Positions 21,030-29,500 of a stretch of DNA of 64,000 bases are shown here, piece after piece (the stretch's first letter is position 1; the number at the start of each line of letters is the position of its first letter). The DNA is from Unio delphinus (lineage: Eukaryota; Mollusca; Bivalvia; Unionida; Unionidae), in NCBI GenBank assembly GCA_029339505.1, contig JAQISU010000118.1, forward strand, positions 3,461,501 through 3,525,500, read 5' to 3'. The notes beneath the pieces are model-generated. The model ran no database searches. It was not told the DNA's origin and was given only the letters and a program-made list of their open reading frames with translations. The translations under genes and the position numbers were made by a program.

Positions 21030-21719
21030 TTAATAAGGGACCCACTCTTCGAGGATATTGCTTTGGGTGGGACGAAATGCGGGTTGTTTGGAAACGGTTT
21101 TACGTGTCCGATGTGCCACAGGAGTTGACGTCGAGGGTAATGGTAGTGGTGGAGGTAATGGGATAGCTTCTTTGGCCTTCTTTTCTTTTCTCACTTCTGG
21201 TTTCCTTTCTTTCTTTTTCACATCTGTCGAAGAAGGAGTAGCCATCATCTTTTTAACCCAAGTTTTGAGTTCTTCTCGTGGGGGAGTGGGGGAAGGGGTT
21301 AACAAGGAAGTGGCAATCTTACTCGGAATGGGAGTAGCAGTAGGTGTTTGAAAGAGATCATGGGGTTCTTCTTCCTTGGGTAATGGTGGGGTAACGTCTG
21401 TTTTAACTGCTGTAGAGGGTGAGGGTGAGGGTGCCGGGTTATTCATTAGAGCCTTAAAATCGGACAAAGTGGGTTGAGCTGTTTGTTCCACAGCTTTCTG
21501 ATGAAAGAGTTGTAGCCGTTTCAAGAGTTGACCGTACTTTTGTGATTTTTCGGTTTCGGATAAATCGTGGCGATGGATCAAGGATTGCAATTCGTGTTGT
21601 AATTGCGACATTTCAGCTAAATTGGGATTGGGTGGTAAATGGGGGGATCGTTGTTCTTGCCAATGATGGTATTCCATCCATCGTTTGTAAGGAACCAAAG
21701 TTAGTTTTCGTCCTTCCAT
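21030..21719 (-). CDS. Proline-rich protein with N-terminal helical domain, 229 aa
   Basis: Starts at ATG 21719 (MEGRKLTLVPYKRWMEYHHW). The N-terminal third has a TLVPYKRWMEY motif and a helical segment (about 38-75, LQHELQSLIHRHDLSETEKS) with YGQLLKRLQ. From memory, similar N-termini (LVP..., EK..KY..LL.R) occur in virion-associated proteins of other Polinton-like elements. The remainder is Pro/Ser/Thr-rich with a basic cluster (VKKKERKPEVRKEKKAKE). A short upstream ORF precedes it in the leader. Function unknown, structural role likely by context. It is 8 bp from INT. Confidence 0.75.
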   Translation of the reverse strand: MEGRKLTLVPYKRWMEYHHWQEQRSPHLPPNPNLAEMSQLQHELQSLIHRHDLSETEKSQKYGQLLKRLQLFHQKAVEQTAQPTLSDFKALMNNPAPSPSPSTAVKTDVTPPLPKEEEPHDLFQTPTATPIPSKIATSLLTPSPTPPREELKTWVKKMMATPSSTDVKKKERKPEVRKEKKAKEAIPLPPPLPLPSTSTPVAHRTRKTVSKQPAFRPTQSNILEEWVPY

Positions 21720-21763
21720 GGGCTTTCAAAGGTTATGTCTGAGATTGTGGTGCTCCATAGTGT

Positions 21764-21772
21764 CCTTTTATC
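21764..21772 (-). promoter_or_regulatory. GATAAAAGG box overlapping the preceding stop codon
   Basis: Minus strand AGATAAAAGGACA. The TAA stop of the 143-aa gene (21770-21768) forms part of the box, which precedes the 229-aa gene ATG by about 45-50 nt. Confidence 0.5.
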
Positions 21773-22199
21773 TTCTACCCATCCCTTGGTTAAACCCTTG
21801 GGATATCCCTTGGGTCACCCCTTGTAGCAAACCTGGTATTATGCCTGTCAACAAAGGAGCAAGAAAGGGTAAAAATCCTCCGCGTTGCACCAACATCTTT
21901 TTCTTTTGACGGACGGATATTTTCTTTTGAACCATTTGACGAAGAACGTGTCGATGTTTGGATAAGCATTTTTTCTTGTGTGGAGACAAAGGTATCGTGC
22001 CTTTCAAAACATTCAAACAACATTCACACACGGTATCGATGACATCTTTGGAGGCTGTTTTAATGATTTGTTTTCGCATGGACGGAGAGGCTTTGGACAG
22101 GACGGACAACACGTCTCCGTGTTTGGCTAAACGAGGAGGTAGTCCTTTCCTTTTCTTTCCTTTGTGGGGTGAATAAGAATGTTTTTTGCGAGGTGACAT
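21768..22199 (-). CDS. Basic virion-core-like protein (pVII-like family), 143 aa
   Basis: Starts at ATG 22199 (MSPRKKHSYSPHKGKKRKG). Features: a basic N-terminus; a helical domain (SVLSKASPSMRKQIIKTASK, DTVCECCLNVLKG, HKHV-like basic stretch); a KKKMLVQRGGFLPFLAPLL transition; and a hydrophobic Gly/Gln-rich C-terminus (GLLQGVTQGISQGFNQGMG). From memory, the ...LLVQRGGFL... protein is a common companion in Polinton/adintovirus-like elements and has been likened to adenovirus core proteins. The Q-R-G-G site resembles GG sites cut by adenovirus-type proteases, so I infer processing by PRO. It is the fullest of four related genes in tandem. Confidence 0.83.
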   Translation of the reverse strand: MSPRKKHSYSPHKGKKRKGLPPRLAKHGDVLSVLSKASPSMRKQIIKTASKDVIDTVCECCLNVLKGTIPLSPHKKKCLSKHRHVLRQMVQKKISVRQKKKMLVQRGGFLPFLAPLLTGIIPGLLQGVTQGISQGFNQGMGRR

Positions 22200-22253
22200 C
22201 TTTGCTTGTTCGTTTCAGAAATACACTGATGTCAAAGACTTGGTACACACCCT

Positions 22254-22260
22254 CTTTTAT
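22254..22260 (-). promoter_or_regulatory. ATAAAAG box and conserved leader of the 143-aa gene
   Basis: Minus strand GATAAAAGAGGGTG. The leader to the ATG (about 55 nt, ending GAAACGAACAAGCAAAG) is nearly the same as that of the 91-aa paralogue, so promoter and gene were duplicated together. Confidence 0.55.
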
Positions 22261-22270
22261 CTTCTTTTTC

Positions 22271-22546
22271 CTATTGGCTTCTCCAAAAGGTAACGGCATG
22301 CTTCGCTAAATCCTCAAAAGCAGGGCTAAAGATACCAGTTCGGTTATTAGCTGCTTTGTCTAGTTTCTGCATACCTTTAATAAAACCAGTAAATATGCCT
22401 CCTCTTTGGTGACTTCTCTTTTTCTTTTGACGTTTGGGTATTTTCTTTTGTGTCCTTTGACGAAGAACGTGTCGATGTTTGGCTAAACGTCCTTTCCTTT
22501 TCTTTCCTTTGTGGAGTGTAGAAAAATGTTTTCTGCGAGGTGACAT
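22271..22546 (-). CDS. Basic virion-core-like protein, short paralogue, 91 aa
   Basis: Starts at ATG 22546 (MSPRRKHFSTLHKGKKRKGR). It matches the N-terminus and the KHRHVLRQ...QKK segment of the 143-aa protein but lacks the central helical domain. It keeps a Q-R-G-G site (SHQRGGIFTGF) and has a different C-terminus (FEDLAKHAVTFW). A KHxVTF motif there is shared with the 73-aa protein (GKHIVTFLTK). Likely a DNA-condensing or membrane-disrupting virion peptide precursor, by context. Confidence 0.8.
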   Translation of the reverse strand: MSPRRKHFSTLHKGKKRKGRLAKHRHVLRQRTQKKIPKRQKKKRSHQRGGIFTGFIKGMQKLDKAANNRTGIFSPAFEDLAKHAVTFWRSQ

Positions 22547-22600
22547 CTTTGCTTGTTCGTTTCACAATACCACTAGTGTCAATGACTTGGTATACACTCT

Positions 22601-22608
22601 CTTTTATT
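22601..22608 (-). promoter_or_regulatory. AATAAAAG box of the 91-aa gene
   Basis: Minus strand GTAAATAAAAGAG, about 55 nt before the ATG at 22546. It also reads AATAAA and lies about 22 nt after the stop of the 73-aa gene, so it could serve as a poly(A) signal too. Confidence 0.45.
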
Positions 22609-22629
22609 TACTTTTTTTTTTTTTGGGAA

Positions 22630-22851
22630 CTAGCGCTTTGTCAAAAAGGTAACAATGTGTTTCCCAAAATTGTCAAAGGATCCTCCTTTTTGGTGTCTTT
22701 TCTTTTTCTTTAAAGGTCTACGTCTTTGGAGGGAAGGACGTTGATGTTTGGTTTTAAAGCTTTTGGTGAGATGACGAGATTGTCTTGTTCCTTTTCCTTT
22801 TTGGACGGTAGAACGTCGAGGGTGATGGTGTGCACGTTTTTGAGGAGGCAT
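22630..22851 (-). CDS. Basic virion-core-like protein, short paralogue, 73 aa
   Basis: Starts at ATG 22851 (MPPQKRAHHHPRRSTVQKGK). Very basic through residue 57, then a Q-K-G-G site (HQKGGSFDNF) and the short KHIVTFLTKR end that parallels the 91-aa protein. It keeps the overall plan of basic stretch, [QR]GG-type site and short hydrophobic tail. Its TATA box overlaps the stop codon of the preceding 299-aa gene. Confidence 0.75.
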   Translation of the reverse strand: MPPQKRAHHHPRRSTVQKGKGTRQSRHLTKSFKTKHQRPSLQRRRPLKKKKRHQKGGSFDNFGKHIVTFLTKR

Positions 22852-22913
22852 CCTTGAGTGTTCATCAGTGGTACAGAAAAAATACTGATTGACGTCGTGG
22901 TTTTCAAGTCATA

Positions 22914-22921
22914 TTTTTATA
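22914..22921 (-). promoter_or_regulatory. TATAAAAA box overlapping the 299-aa stop codon
   Basis: Minus strand CCAGTATAAAAATATG. The TAA stop of the 299-aa gene is inside the TATA box, about 65 nt upstream of ATG 22851. Confidence 0.6.
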
Positions 22922-23816
22922 CTGGAATGCGTCGCCACTGATTATCTTTGCGTCGTATCAACTTCATGGCAGGTAACACACGTCGTGAAGGAGTTCGCAA
23001 TGGACTCAATCGGGACAGTTCTTGTTTGGACAAATCTAGTAAACTCTTTAACATGCCAGATCTTTCTTGGACTTTGACTTTGGGGGCAGGTACTTTATGA
23101 GCAGCTGCTACTGACGCTAAGGTGGACGAGGGTGTCTCCGGTGGAGGAGACGTTTTGGGAGACGCAGATTTCCAATGTTTCATCAAATTAGGAAAAACGG
23201 GTGTCAAATTGGGTTTGGCTGGCATCACCCGCAACGGAGAAGTGGCAGACCCTGAGGCTACTGGCAACGTAGTCCCTGCCAAACGTCCTTGTAGATCTTT
23301 TCTTACAGGTCGTGGTTGACGAAGGTAAGGTTGTGTCCTGGCCGAAGTGCCTCTTTTGCGGGTGACCGCTTTTTTCTGTGGACTTTTCTTTTTCTGTGCT
23401 TTGGTCTTGGTACCCTTGTTCTTTTTCTTAGGGGATTGTTTGGCTTTTTTTGTTTTCTTCTTGGGGTGAACTTTGGGAGTATTGGGATCCCATTTTAAAA
23501 GGGAACGAATGATGACACCTCCTAGAGAACCACTACCTCCAGGTTTCAATATGATTTGCTTTTTGGTGTGAGTGTCAAGGCGAGGATTGGCCAGTTGCGT
23601 CAAGGCTACTTTGTTTCTGTCAAAAAAGCGTTTGGTTTGATGTGGAATGTGAATGATGCCTTGCAGTATTTGACGTGCTGTCACCGTAAACCATCGTAAG
23701 ACTTCTTTGAGACTGGCTTCTAAGACGTGAGCACGTCTTTGTGGATTTTTTTCGCGACTGATGCCGTACAAGGCACGAATCAATTTGATCGGAAGATGAG
23801 ACTGAAGGGACGTCAT
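22917..23816 (-). CDS. Large basic core-like protein with H1-like tail, 299 aa
   Basis: Starts at ATG 23816 (MTSLQSHLPIKLIRALYGIS). The open frame extends back only to a TTG. Residues 1-110 align by eye with the helical domain of the 143-aa protein: LIRALYGIS versus LSVLSKAS, a HVLEASLKEV block, ILQGIIHIP versus VLKGTIPLS, and a KKQIILKPGG end versus KKKMLVQRGG. A long Lys/Ser/Pro-rich stretch follows (about 115-165, KKKTKKAKQSPKKKNKG), resembling linker-histone tails, then a Pro/Ser-rich region and an Arg-rich end. Role inferred: packaging or condensing the element genome in the virion. From memory the N-terminal fold is shared with Polinton companion proteins. Confidence 0.8.
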   Translation of the reverse strand: MTSLQSHLPIKLIRALYGISREKNPQRRAHVLEASLKEVLRWFTVTARQILQGIIHIPHQTKRFFDRNKVALTQLANPRLDTHTKKQIILKPGGSGSLGGVIIRSLLKWDPNTPKVHPKKKTKKAKQSPKKKNKGTKTKAQKKKSPQKKAVTRKRGTSARTQPYLRQPRPVRKDLQGRLAGTTLPVASGSATSPLRVMPAKPNLTPVFPNLMKHWKSASPKTSPPPETPSSTLASVAAAHKVPAPKVKVQERSGMLKSLLDLSKQELSRLSPLRTPSRRVLPAMKLIRRKDNQWRRIPV

Positions 23817-23854
23817 GTTGACGATGTATGAGACCAGGTCAAAGTAACCCAAGG

Positions 23855-23862
23855 TTTTTATA
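23855..23862 (-). promoter_or_regulatory. TATAAAAA box of the 299-aa gene
   Basis: Minus strand TCTATAAAAACC, about 40-46 nt upstream of ATG 23816. It supports choosing that ATG over the upstream TTG. Confidence 0.6.
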
Positions 23863-23885
23863 GATTTTTTTAGTGCTTCATAGTG

Positions 23886-24617
23886 TTATGTCGACGAGGA
23901 GGACGTGTACACGACAGGTCCTCCGTCTTGACACCAGTCGTGAAACAAATCGGTACGAAATCGCAAATAATCAGGGGTAGTGGGTTTTAAATCCACGAGT
24001 AAATAGGCGTGTGGCGTTTGAGTGGCATCATCGTACGCATGAGTTAGCCAAGGTGTTCCTAACTGTTTGGCTAAAACTTGCACTTGTGATTTATCTCGAG
24101 GACTTTTAAACAAGACCACGTAATGAGCATTGAGACTAATGTTACGATGGGCTTTACTTTGTTGAAATAAATTTTGTGTAATGTAAATGACACTGGCATT
24201 ACGATGATGCCCTTTACGTGTAAACCATAGTTTAATTTCTTCTTCGTCTTCTCCTAACATGTCGTCAAAAATAACCCAATGAGTTTGACTAGGGTCAGAC
24301 ACGATCCCCTCGTCTTCTTTAGGAATGCCTGCTACAAACACAATGGAATCACCTTGACTTTCTTGCAAGAGACTGTATGCCGATTGCCACTCTTTGTAAC
24401 ACCACACGATGCGTTGAGGTGGACGATCGATCAAATGATGTTTATGTTCGATCAAACGTTTGACAAATTCGGTTTTGCCTGAACCGCTCGGTCCAGCAAT
24501 TAACATGTTAAAAGGATGACGAAGATACAAGGCTTTCCAACTAGCCTGATCTAAGTGTTCGTCAATGACTTTGAATGTGGAGGAGGAAGGAGTAGTAGAA
24601 AGAGTAGAGTGAGCCAT
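23886..24617 (-). CDS. ATP: Genome-packaging ATPase (FtsK/HerA type)
   Basis: 243 aa from ATG 24617 (MAHSTLSTTPSSSTFKVID). The longer frame starts with TTG. It powers packaging of element DNA into capsids. Walker A is GPSGSGKT at about 42-49. Walker B is the hydrophobic strand WVIFDDM at about 110-118. A downstream sensor-like segment (ASVIYITQNLF) carries a polar Thr-Gln. Size and motif spacing fit the Polinton/adintovirus A32-like ATPases. Its TATAAAAA box is at 24669-24676. Confidence 0.93.
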   Translation of the reverse strand: MAHSTLSTTPSSSTFKVIDEHLDQASWKALYLRHPFNMLIAGPSGSGKTEFVKRLIEHKHHLIDRPPQRIVWCYKEWQSAYSLLQESQGDSIVFVAGIPKEDEGIVSDPSQTHWVIFDDMLGEDEEEIKLWFTRKGHHRNASVIYITQNLFQQSKAHRNISLNAHYVVLFKSPRDKSQVQVLAKQLGTPWLTHAYDDATQTPHAYLLVDLKPTTPDYLRFRTDLFHDWCQDGGPVVYTSSSST

Positions 24618-24668
24618 AGTCGTGTAGTGGTATGTCAGTATTGACACAAAAACAGACAAGACAAGAGG

Positions 24669-24676
24669 TTTTTATA
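24669..24676 (-). promoter_or_regulatory. TATAAAAA box of the ATPase gene
   Basis: Minus strand AAGTATAAAAACC, 52-59 nt upstream of ATG 24617. Confidence 0.6.
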
Positions 24677-24692
24677 CTTTTTTCAAGACACG

Positions 24693-24698
24693 TTTATT
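24693..24698 (-). terminator. AATAAA poly(A) signal
   Basis: Minus strand AATAAA, 12 nt past the stop of the membrane-protein gene at 24710 and just before the ATPase TATA box. Probably ends the transcript covering the small genes 24710-25952. Confidence 0.6.
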
Positions 24699-24709
24699 TG
24701 AATGTATGT

Positions 24710-25081
24710 TTAAATTGGATAAACACGAAAGACAAAAATACATAAAAGCCAAATGGATAAATACAGGAATAAAATACCTAGGGAAACGATCAAAGTGGCA
24801 TATAAACAAGTCACTGTACAACATGGTTTGGGTAACGAAGGTGTCCTAGAGGTAGTATGTAATGTTCTTATAGTCTCCTCTACAGAGGGTACAGTCACAT
24901 AGGTGTCTTCTCGAAAGGGTCTTTGTGGGGAAATGTCCATGACAGTTCTGTCTTGAACAGAAGGATTGTCTTGGACCATAGATTCTTTTTCTTTTTCTTC
25001 TTCTGGTACTGTTACTAACACAGGATTAAAAGTGACTTTTTTCACACGACGATGCATTTTAGGAACACAACGCTTGGGCAT
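24710..25081 (-). CDS. Small C-terminal-anchored membrane protein, 123 aa
   Basis: I use ATG 25081 (MPKRCVPKMHRRVKKVTF). An in-frame ATG at 25138 would add 19 residues and overlap the upstream gene further. It has a basic N-terminus and an acidic/Pro-rich middle (VPEEEKEKESM). A hydrophobic C-terminal segment (about 88-118, with LYATLIVSLGILFLYLSIWL) with Cys residues before it is expected to anchor in a membrane. Overlaps the 82-aa gene by 23 nt. Family not recognised. Confidence 0.65.
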   Translation of the reverse strand: MPKRCVPKMHRRVKKVTFNPVLVTVPEEEKEKESMVQDNPSVQDRTVMDISPQRPFREDTYVTVPSVEETIRTLHTTSRTPSLPKPCCTVTCLYATLIVSLGILFLYLSIWLLCIFVFRVYPI

Positions 25082-25307
25082 AATGGGATACTTCGTTTGT
25101 CCAAGCCTCAAAATCCCAACTTTTCCAGTCACGTACATCTGTCCAATGAGGGTGTAAATCACAAGCTACACACACATCTTCGTACACTGCTTCCGTACGT
25201 AAAAGTTGACGAATCTTTTTTTCTTGGAAAGGTCGAGACGTATCCAGATGAAAACGTAAGGCTTTGAACAGAATAAGTCTCTCGTGGACATTTAAAGGAG
25301 TCACCAT
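25059..25307 (-). CDS. Small protein, 82 aa, unknown
   Basis: Starts at ATG 25307 (MVTPLNVHERLILFKALRFH). It has an amphipathic N-terminal helix, then CVACDLHPHW with two Cys and two His, then a Trp/Asp-rich end (WTDVRDWKSWDFEAW). Not recognised. It lies 6 bp after the 72-aa gene and overlaps the membrane-protein gene, in a run of small same-strand genes. Confidence 0.6.
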   Translation of the reverse strand: MVTPLNVHERLILFKALRFHLDTSRPFQEKKIRQLLRTEAVYEDVCVACDLHPHWTDVRDWKSWDFEAWTNEVSHYAQALCS

Positions 25308-25313
25308 ACTGTC

Positions 25314-25532
25314 TTATTTTTTTGATAGGTAGTGTTCGTAAAGTGTCCACAAGGAATCGGCAGGTAAACGAAATCCCAGAAAGCAAGTCACTAAAACACA
25401 CACGACACGTCGACCCCAATTCATAGGGTATAGTTCTTGCAATAAGTGTTCGTAATCTTTCACCGTGTGAATCTTCTCATTGATATCCTTCCACGGAATC
25501 TGTTGGATCACCAATGATAAAGGTTGTGGCAT
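25314..25532 (-). CDS. Small protein, 72 aa, unknown
   Basis: Starts at ATG 25532 (MPQPLSLVIQQIPWKDINEK). Acidic/polar first half, then one hydrophobic stretch (VVCVLVTCFLGFRLPADSLW) that might be a short membrane segment. Its TATAAAAG (25543-25549) is only about 11-18 nt before the ATG, so a TATA-initiated transcript may start inside the frame. Not recognised. Confidence 0.55.
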   Translation of the reverse strand: MPQPLSLVIQQIPWKDINEKIHTVKDYEHLLQELYPMNWGRRVVCVLVTCFLGFRLPADSLWTLYEHYLSKK

Positions 25533-25542
25533 GGTTGTTCTC

Positions 25543-25549
25543 TTTTATA
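25543..25549 (-). promoter_or_regulatory. TATAAAA box ahead of the 72-aa and 82-aa genes
   Basis: Minus strand AAGTATAAAAGAGAAC in the 39-bp gap after the 126-aa gene. Confidence 0.5.
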
Positions 25550-25571
25550 CTTCTTTTTAGGTCGAAGACTA

Positions 25572-25952
25572 TCAGTGTAGATTCAACTCAGAATTAAACA
25601 CAGAATTAAATTTGCTCAAAAAGCGAAAGTGATTAATATAACGTGTAATTTCGTCCCACTGCCATTCAGGGTAACGGTTAAGAAGGATCAAAGCATCTTC
25701 AGAGGTAAACGTAGTAAATTGGTAACAGAGCAAAAAAATACCCTTAATCCAGAGAAATCTAACACGTCGGTTAATTTTTGTCACTTTCCTCTTGTGAATT
25801 TCACGACACAAAAGTTCTACAGTTACCCATTGAGATTTTTCTTTAGCAAGGCCTTGCCAAACGTCCTTGTAGATCTTCTCTTGCAATTCGTAGGGTAATC
25901 CTTGAATATTATGTTTTATATTATATACTGGTCTAGGTGTGTTCAACACCAT
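25572..25952 (-). CDS. Protein of 126 aa, unknown
   Basis: Starts at ATG 25952 (MVLNTPRPVYNIKHNIQGLP). It contains a LPYELQEKIYKDVW segment reminiscent of short helical hairpins such as F-box or ankyrin-end motifs, too short to call. A basic VTKINRRVRFLWIKGIFLLC segment and a Trp-containing C-terminus follow. Not recognised. No clear TATA box was found between it and the BIR gene 15 bp upstream, so it may be read from the BIR transcript. Confidence 0.6.
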   Translation of the reverse strand: MVLNTPRPVYNIKHNIQGLPYELQEKIYKDVWQGLAKEKSQWVTVELLCREIHKRKVTKINRRVRFLWIKGIFLLCYQFTTFTSEDALILLNRYPEWQWDEITRYINHFRFLSKFNSVFNSELNLH

Positions 25953-25967
25953 GGAGCAGTAGTAGTG

Positions 25968-26516
25968 TCACTTCCAATCACTAGGTCCCACTAAAGGTAG
26001 GAATTGACAATTCGGAGACCATCGAGCATGTTCCAGGTAAGCGGAATCTTTATGTTCCCACTCGTAAATGGATACACCACAACTGAAACACTTGACTTTA
26101 TCCCCTTCGCCCAAGTAGAAAAATCCAGCTCTGGCTAATTCTTCAGGAGTTGGTCCAGGCAGATATTTTGGCCATTTATCTTTGAAGGTTTGAAATCGAC
26201 TTTTAAAGTGGCAGTATTCAGGCAAACTCGTCGGGAACGAATATTCGACTCTCCTCACTTCGGTTCGATGCAGGTACGGTGAAATTCCTAGGAGTCCACG
26301 ATAACGTGTCGCACCGCTTTCGCATCCCTCAGGTTTGACACGCACAGCATCACTTTCCAGGGTAGATATAGGGGTAGTAGTCATAGCAAAGTTCCCACGA
26401 TATCCTGCTGAATCGCTAATGTCACAGCGCCTGGCATCACTACAATCGCAAGGTTTAGCATCGCACTCCACTTGAGAATTCCCAAATTTGAATGATGTCT
26501 GTTTAAATGGATTCAT
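25968..26516 (-). CDS. BIR-domain protein, IAP-like
   Basis: 182 aa from ATG 26516 (MNPFKQTSFKFGNSQVEC). The upstream frame begins with TTG. A single BIR zinc-binding domain spans about 105-173: RFQTFKDKWP at its start, GFFYLGEGDKVKCFSCG, then W...D....EHARWSPNCQFL. The CX2C-X16-H-X6-C spacing is exact (Cys143, Cys146, His163, Cys170). No RING domain follows, so it is BIR-only. IAP proteins bind caspases or pro-apoptotic factors, and many insect viruses carry them. I infer the element uses it to delay host cell death. The N-terminal 100 residues are unrecognised and contain several Cys. Confidence 0.9.
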   Translation of the reverse strand: MNPFKQTSFKFGNSQVECDAKPCDCSDARRCDISDSAGYRGNFAMTTTPISTLESDAVRVKPEGCESGATRYRGLLGISPYLHRTEVRRVEYSFPTSLPEYCHFKSRFQTFKDKWPKYLPGPTPEELARAGFFYLGEGDKVKCFSCGVSIYEWEHKDSAYLEHARWSPNCQFLPLVGPSDWK

Positions 26517-26551
26517 CTTCTTTTCGCTGGGTCGTTGTAGTGACAAATGAA

Positions 26552-29500
26552 CTATTGGTCTTGGACAATGTCCCTTTTTATATGCTGTTCAATGTCGACG
26601 TGACCGTACGGTAGAGTGAAGTGATTGGGAAGTCGTACTCTCTTTTGGTACACGATTTGGTAGACTTTTTTCAAAGGTCGGCTAACAATTTGGTGTGAGG
26701 CTAACCGTACGATCTTGTGCGGCTCGTGGGTAGTCACTTGAAACGTTTCATCCTGTCCCGACTGCAAGGCTTCTTGTAGTACGTCAAAGTTCACCACTTG
26801 ACTGGTGCGATAATTAAGAGTCAATCCTTTCACTTTACATTCAGTGTGCATTTTTCCTTGGGGGTCTCGGTATTCGTAGCCGTAATTTTTAGGACCGCCA
26901 CTTGCAAAACATAGAATCTTGTCGTCGGGATGTTCATCGGTCCAGGCTCCTAAACGGTCTCCTTCGATGGTAGGGTTACACTGGTTCGGTCGGTGAATGT
27001 AGATGCAACTGTCTGTGTCAAAATACAACACACGATCTCCTAACAGTTCTAACACTTCGTACAATTTTAAGCGAGCGTGGGCTGTCACGTAAGCCGCAAT
27101 GATGACATTTCCAAATTTGTCGGCTTCTACAAAGTCTAGTTCTTCTTCGTAATTGACTAAGATCAAGTCCTCACGAATGACGTCCACGTGTTTCATGACT
27201 TTGGTTGGGTCGTGAATCATCTGGAAGTAGCGAGACGGCTCGGACAAATACTCCGTCTTGGGTAAAGACGGACGTTGTGCCATTTTACCCCACAAACAAT
27301 TGAGCATGACTTTGGCAAACGATCGCCTTCCTTCATTTTTCTCGATGTGGTCTAAAGTGATACCTTCCTGCTCCCGATATTTTTCTTTGAATATCTTTTG
27401 GTCTTCGGGAGTGTGACACCAGGAAGGATAGCCACTAGCTTCTTGTTTTAGTTTTAAAAAGGAATCCACGTAGTCTGCAAAAATACCTTTCTGTCTCTCG
27501 TCGCCCTTGCAGTATTGTTGTGTTTTGGGAAAGTGGTAAATTTCGTACACTTCTAACAGTTGGTATCCCATGTCCAGAGCTTTAAACAATTCCACACTCA
27601 CCCACGTTCCTGTCAAGGTACGTTCTTCCTGAGTGTGATGACAAGGTTGGTCTTGGTTGCACGTTTCAGCACATGTGCGACACAAAGGAAACATCAGTTT
27701 TCCTTGGCAATGGTGAGGTAAAACGGGATGGTACAAGTCTGTGGGTGGCAAGACTTTACACTTGATCAATCCTTCGTACTGACGAATGTGGTCCAAGTCA
27801 ATGTGTTCTGTCATCAATTCTGGATGCCCTACGGGAAAGTGACAATATTTACACACGTAAGGATACAATGAACACACGTCCAAGTATTTAATTTCTTCTC
27901 CTTTCTCCTCGTCCGCCTGGTACAGCAAACAAGTGGCATTCGTTCGTCCTCCGTACAAACTATCCCGGGGGTTCAATGGGTCCACCCACTTGTAACTTTC
28001 TACGATGCGTTTAAACTCGGGATCGGTTTTCAAACGCTGATCGTACTCGTGTTCCCACATTTCCACTACCTGGTATCCTTGTTGTTCTAACTTCAAACGT
28101 CGTTGACACGTGGTCTGGTACAAATCTTCCATAGTTCGTTGTAAAAACTGATTTTTGATGTCACGCTGAGGGTAGCACATAGGACATCCGTGAAATAAGC
28201 ATCCGTTAAACTCGTACACGATCTGAGGGTTTTCTAAGTCCCAACCATCCACTGAATACGTTCCAATAATCTTTTCGCCTCCTCCGTTGCGAGCGTGTTG
28301 GATCCATTTGTCTTCCTTGTCGCACAAGTAATGGAGCCAGCGCAGGGCTTTGACCGAGTATTGACGTTTAACAAAGTTCGTCGTTTGAGGACTGATGACC
28401 GCTAGAGTATTTTCAGGCATAAAGCGTTTTCGGTACACTAAAGAACACGCTTTGGCAATGGTACAAGCTTCTTTCAAAGGATCGATCCCTCCGTACTCCA
28501 TGAACAATTCTCGAAATTTTCCACAGCAACGTCGTAAAATGTCCACGTCAGATCGACAGTACTTTAACATTTCTTCTTGAAAGTCAAAAGGGTCCGAGGC
28601 ATGAGTCTGGTACCAAGCGAAGAAAGCTTCTCGTTGTTCGGTACGCATGTTGTCAGGGTCGTAATAGTGAGCCTCCGGCAAATGGGGTAGAACGGTATGT
28701 TGATTGGCTTCGGTATTGAAAAAGTGTGGAAAATAACCTTTAGCCAATTCTGTCATTCCAAACGTTTTAGGCATGCGACTCAATGGCATGGTCAAGTAAC
28801 ACATCGAATCTTTAAACTGTACTTGTCCTACTTGCATAGAAATGATTTTAGCTCCGTTCAAAGTCACTTGAGGTCGTTCGGTACATTGTTCCGCATAGTA
28901 TCTGAGCAGAAATTGCCCATCGTATCCCGAAAAATTGTGAGCCATGACCGTAGCATGGCAATGACAATTGCCGTAACGTTCGATGTCTTCTGTACTCCAC
29001 GTTTTGTCAATGGGGTTTAAGATCCATCGGGCAAACTTGGCTAACGTGTTTGACCCTCGAAAGATTTTTTCACGTCCTCCAGGAATCTTGTTGCAGTGAG
29101 GGCAATAACTAAAGATAGGTTCTTGGATGCACTGCTCGCACGCACGGTGAGCTACGCAGAAATTGGGAATGTGAATACCGGTTTCTTGCATGCATTCGAA
29201 ATCAAAAAAAATAAAATTCCCTTTCTTCTGGGTATCTTTTGGTTGGGGTTGGTATTTTTGAATGAAGCATTCGTGTTCCAAGTCCACGATTTGGTGACAA
29301 ATGTGACATCGTTTCTTCCCTCGACAAACGTGTAACTTAACACTATTGGTACGTATGTCTTGTCCACAAGTAGGGCACAATCTCAGAAGTTGACAAGTGT
29401 TTTTCTGCTGTGAACCTTGCATCTTCAAATGTTGTTGGTAACAGGTAGGACTGACAAAAGTGCGCTGACACACAGGGCAATGCACTCTTTCTTTTCCTTG

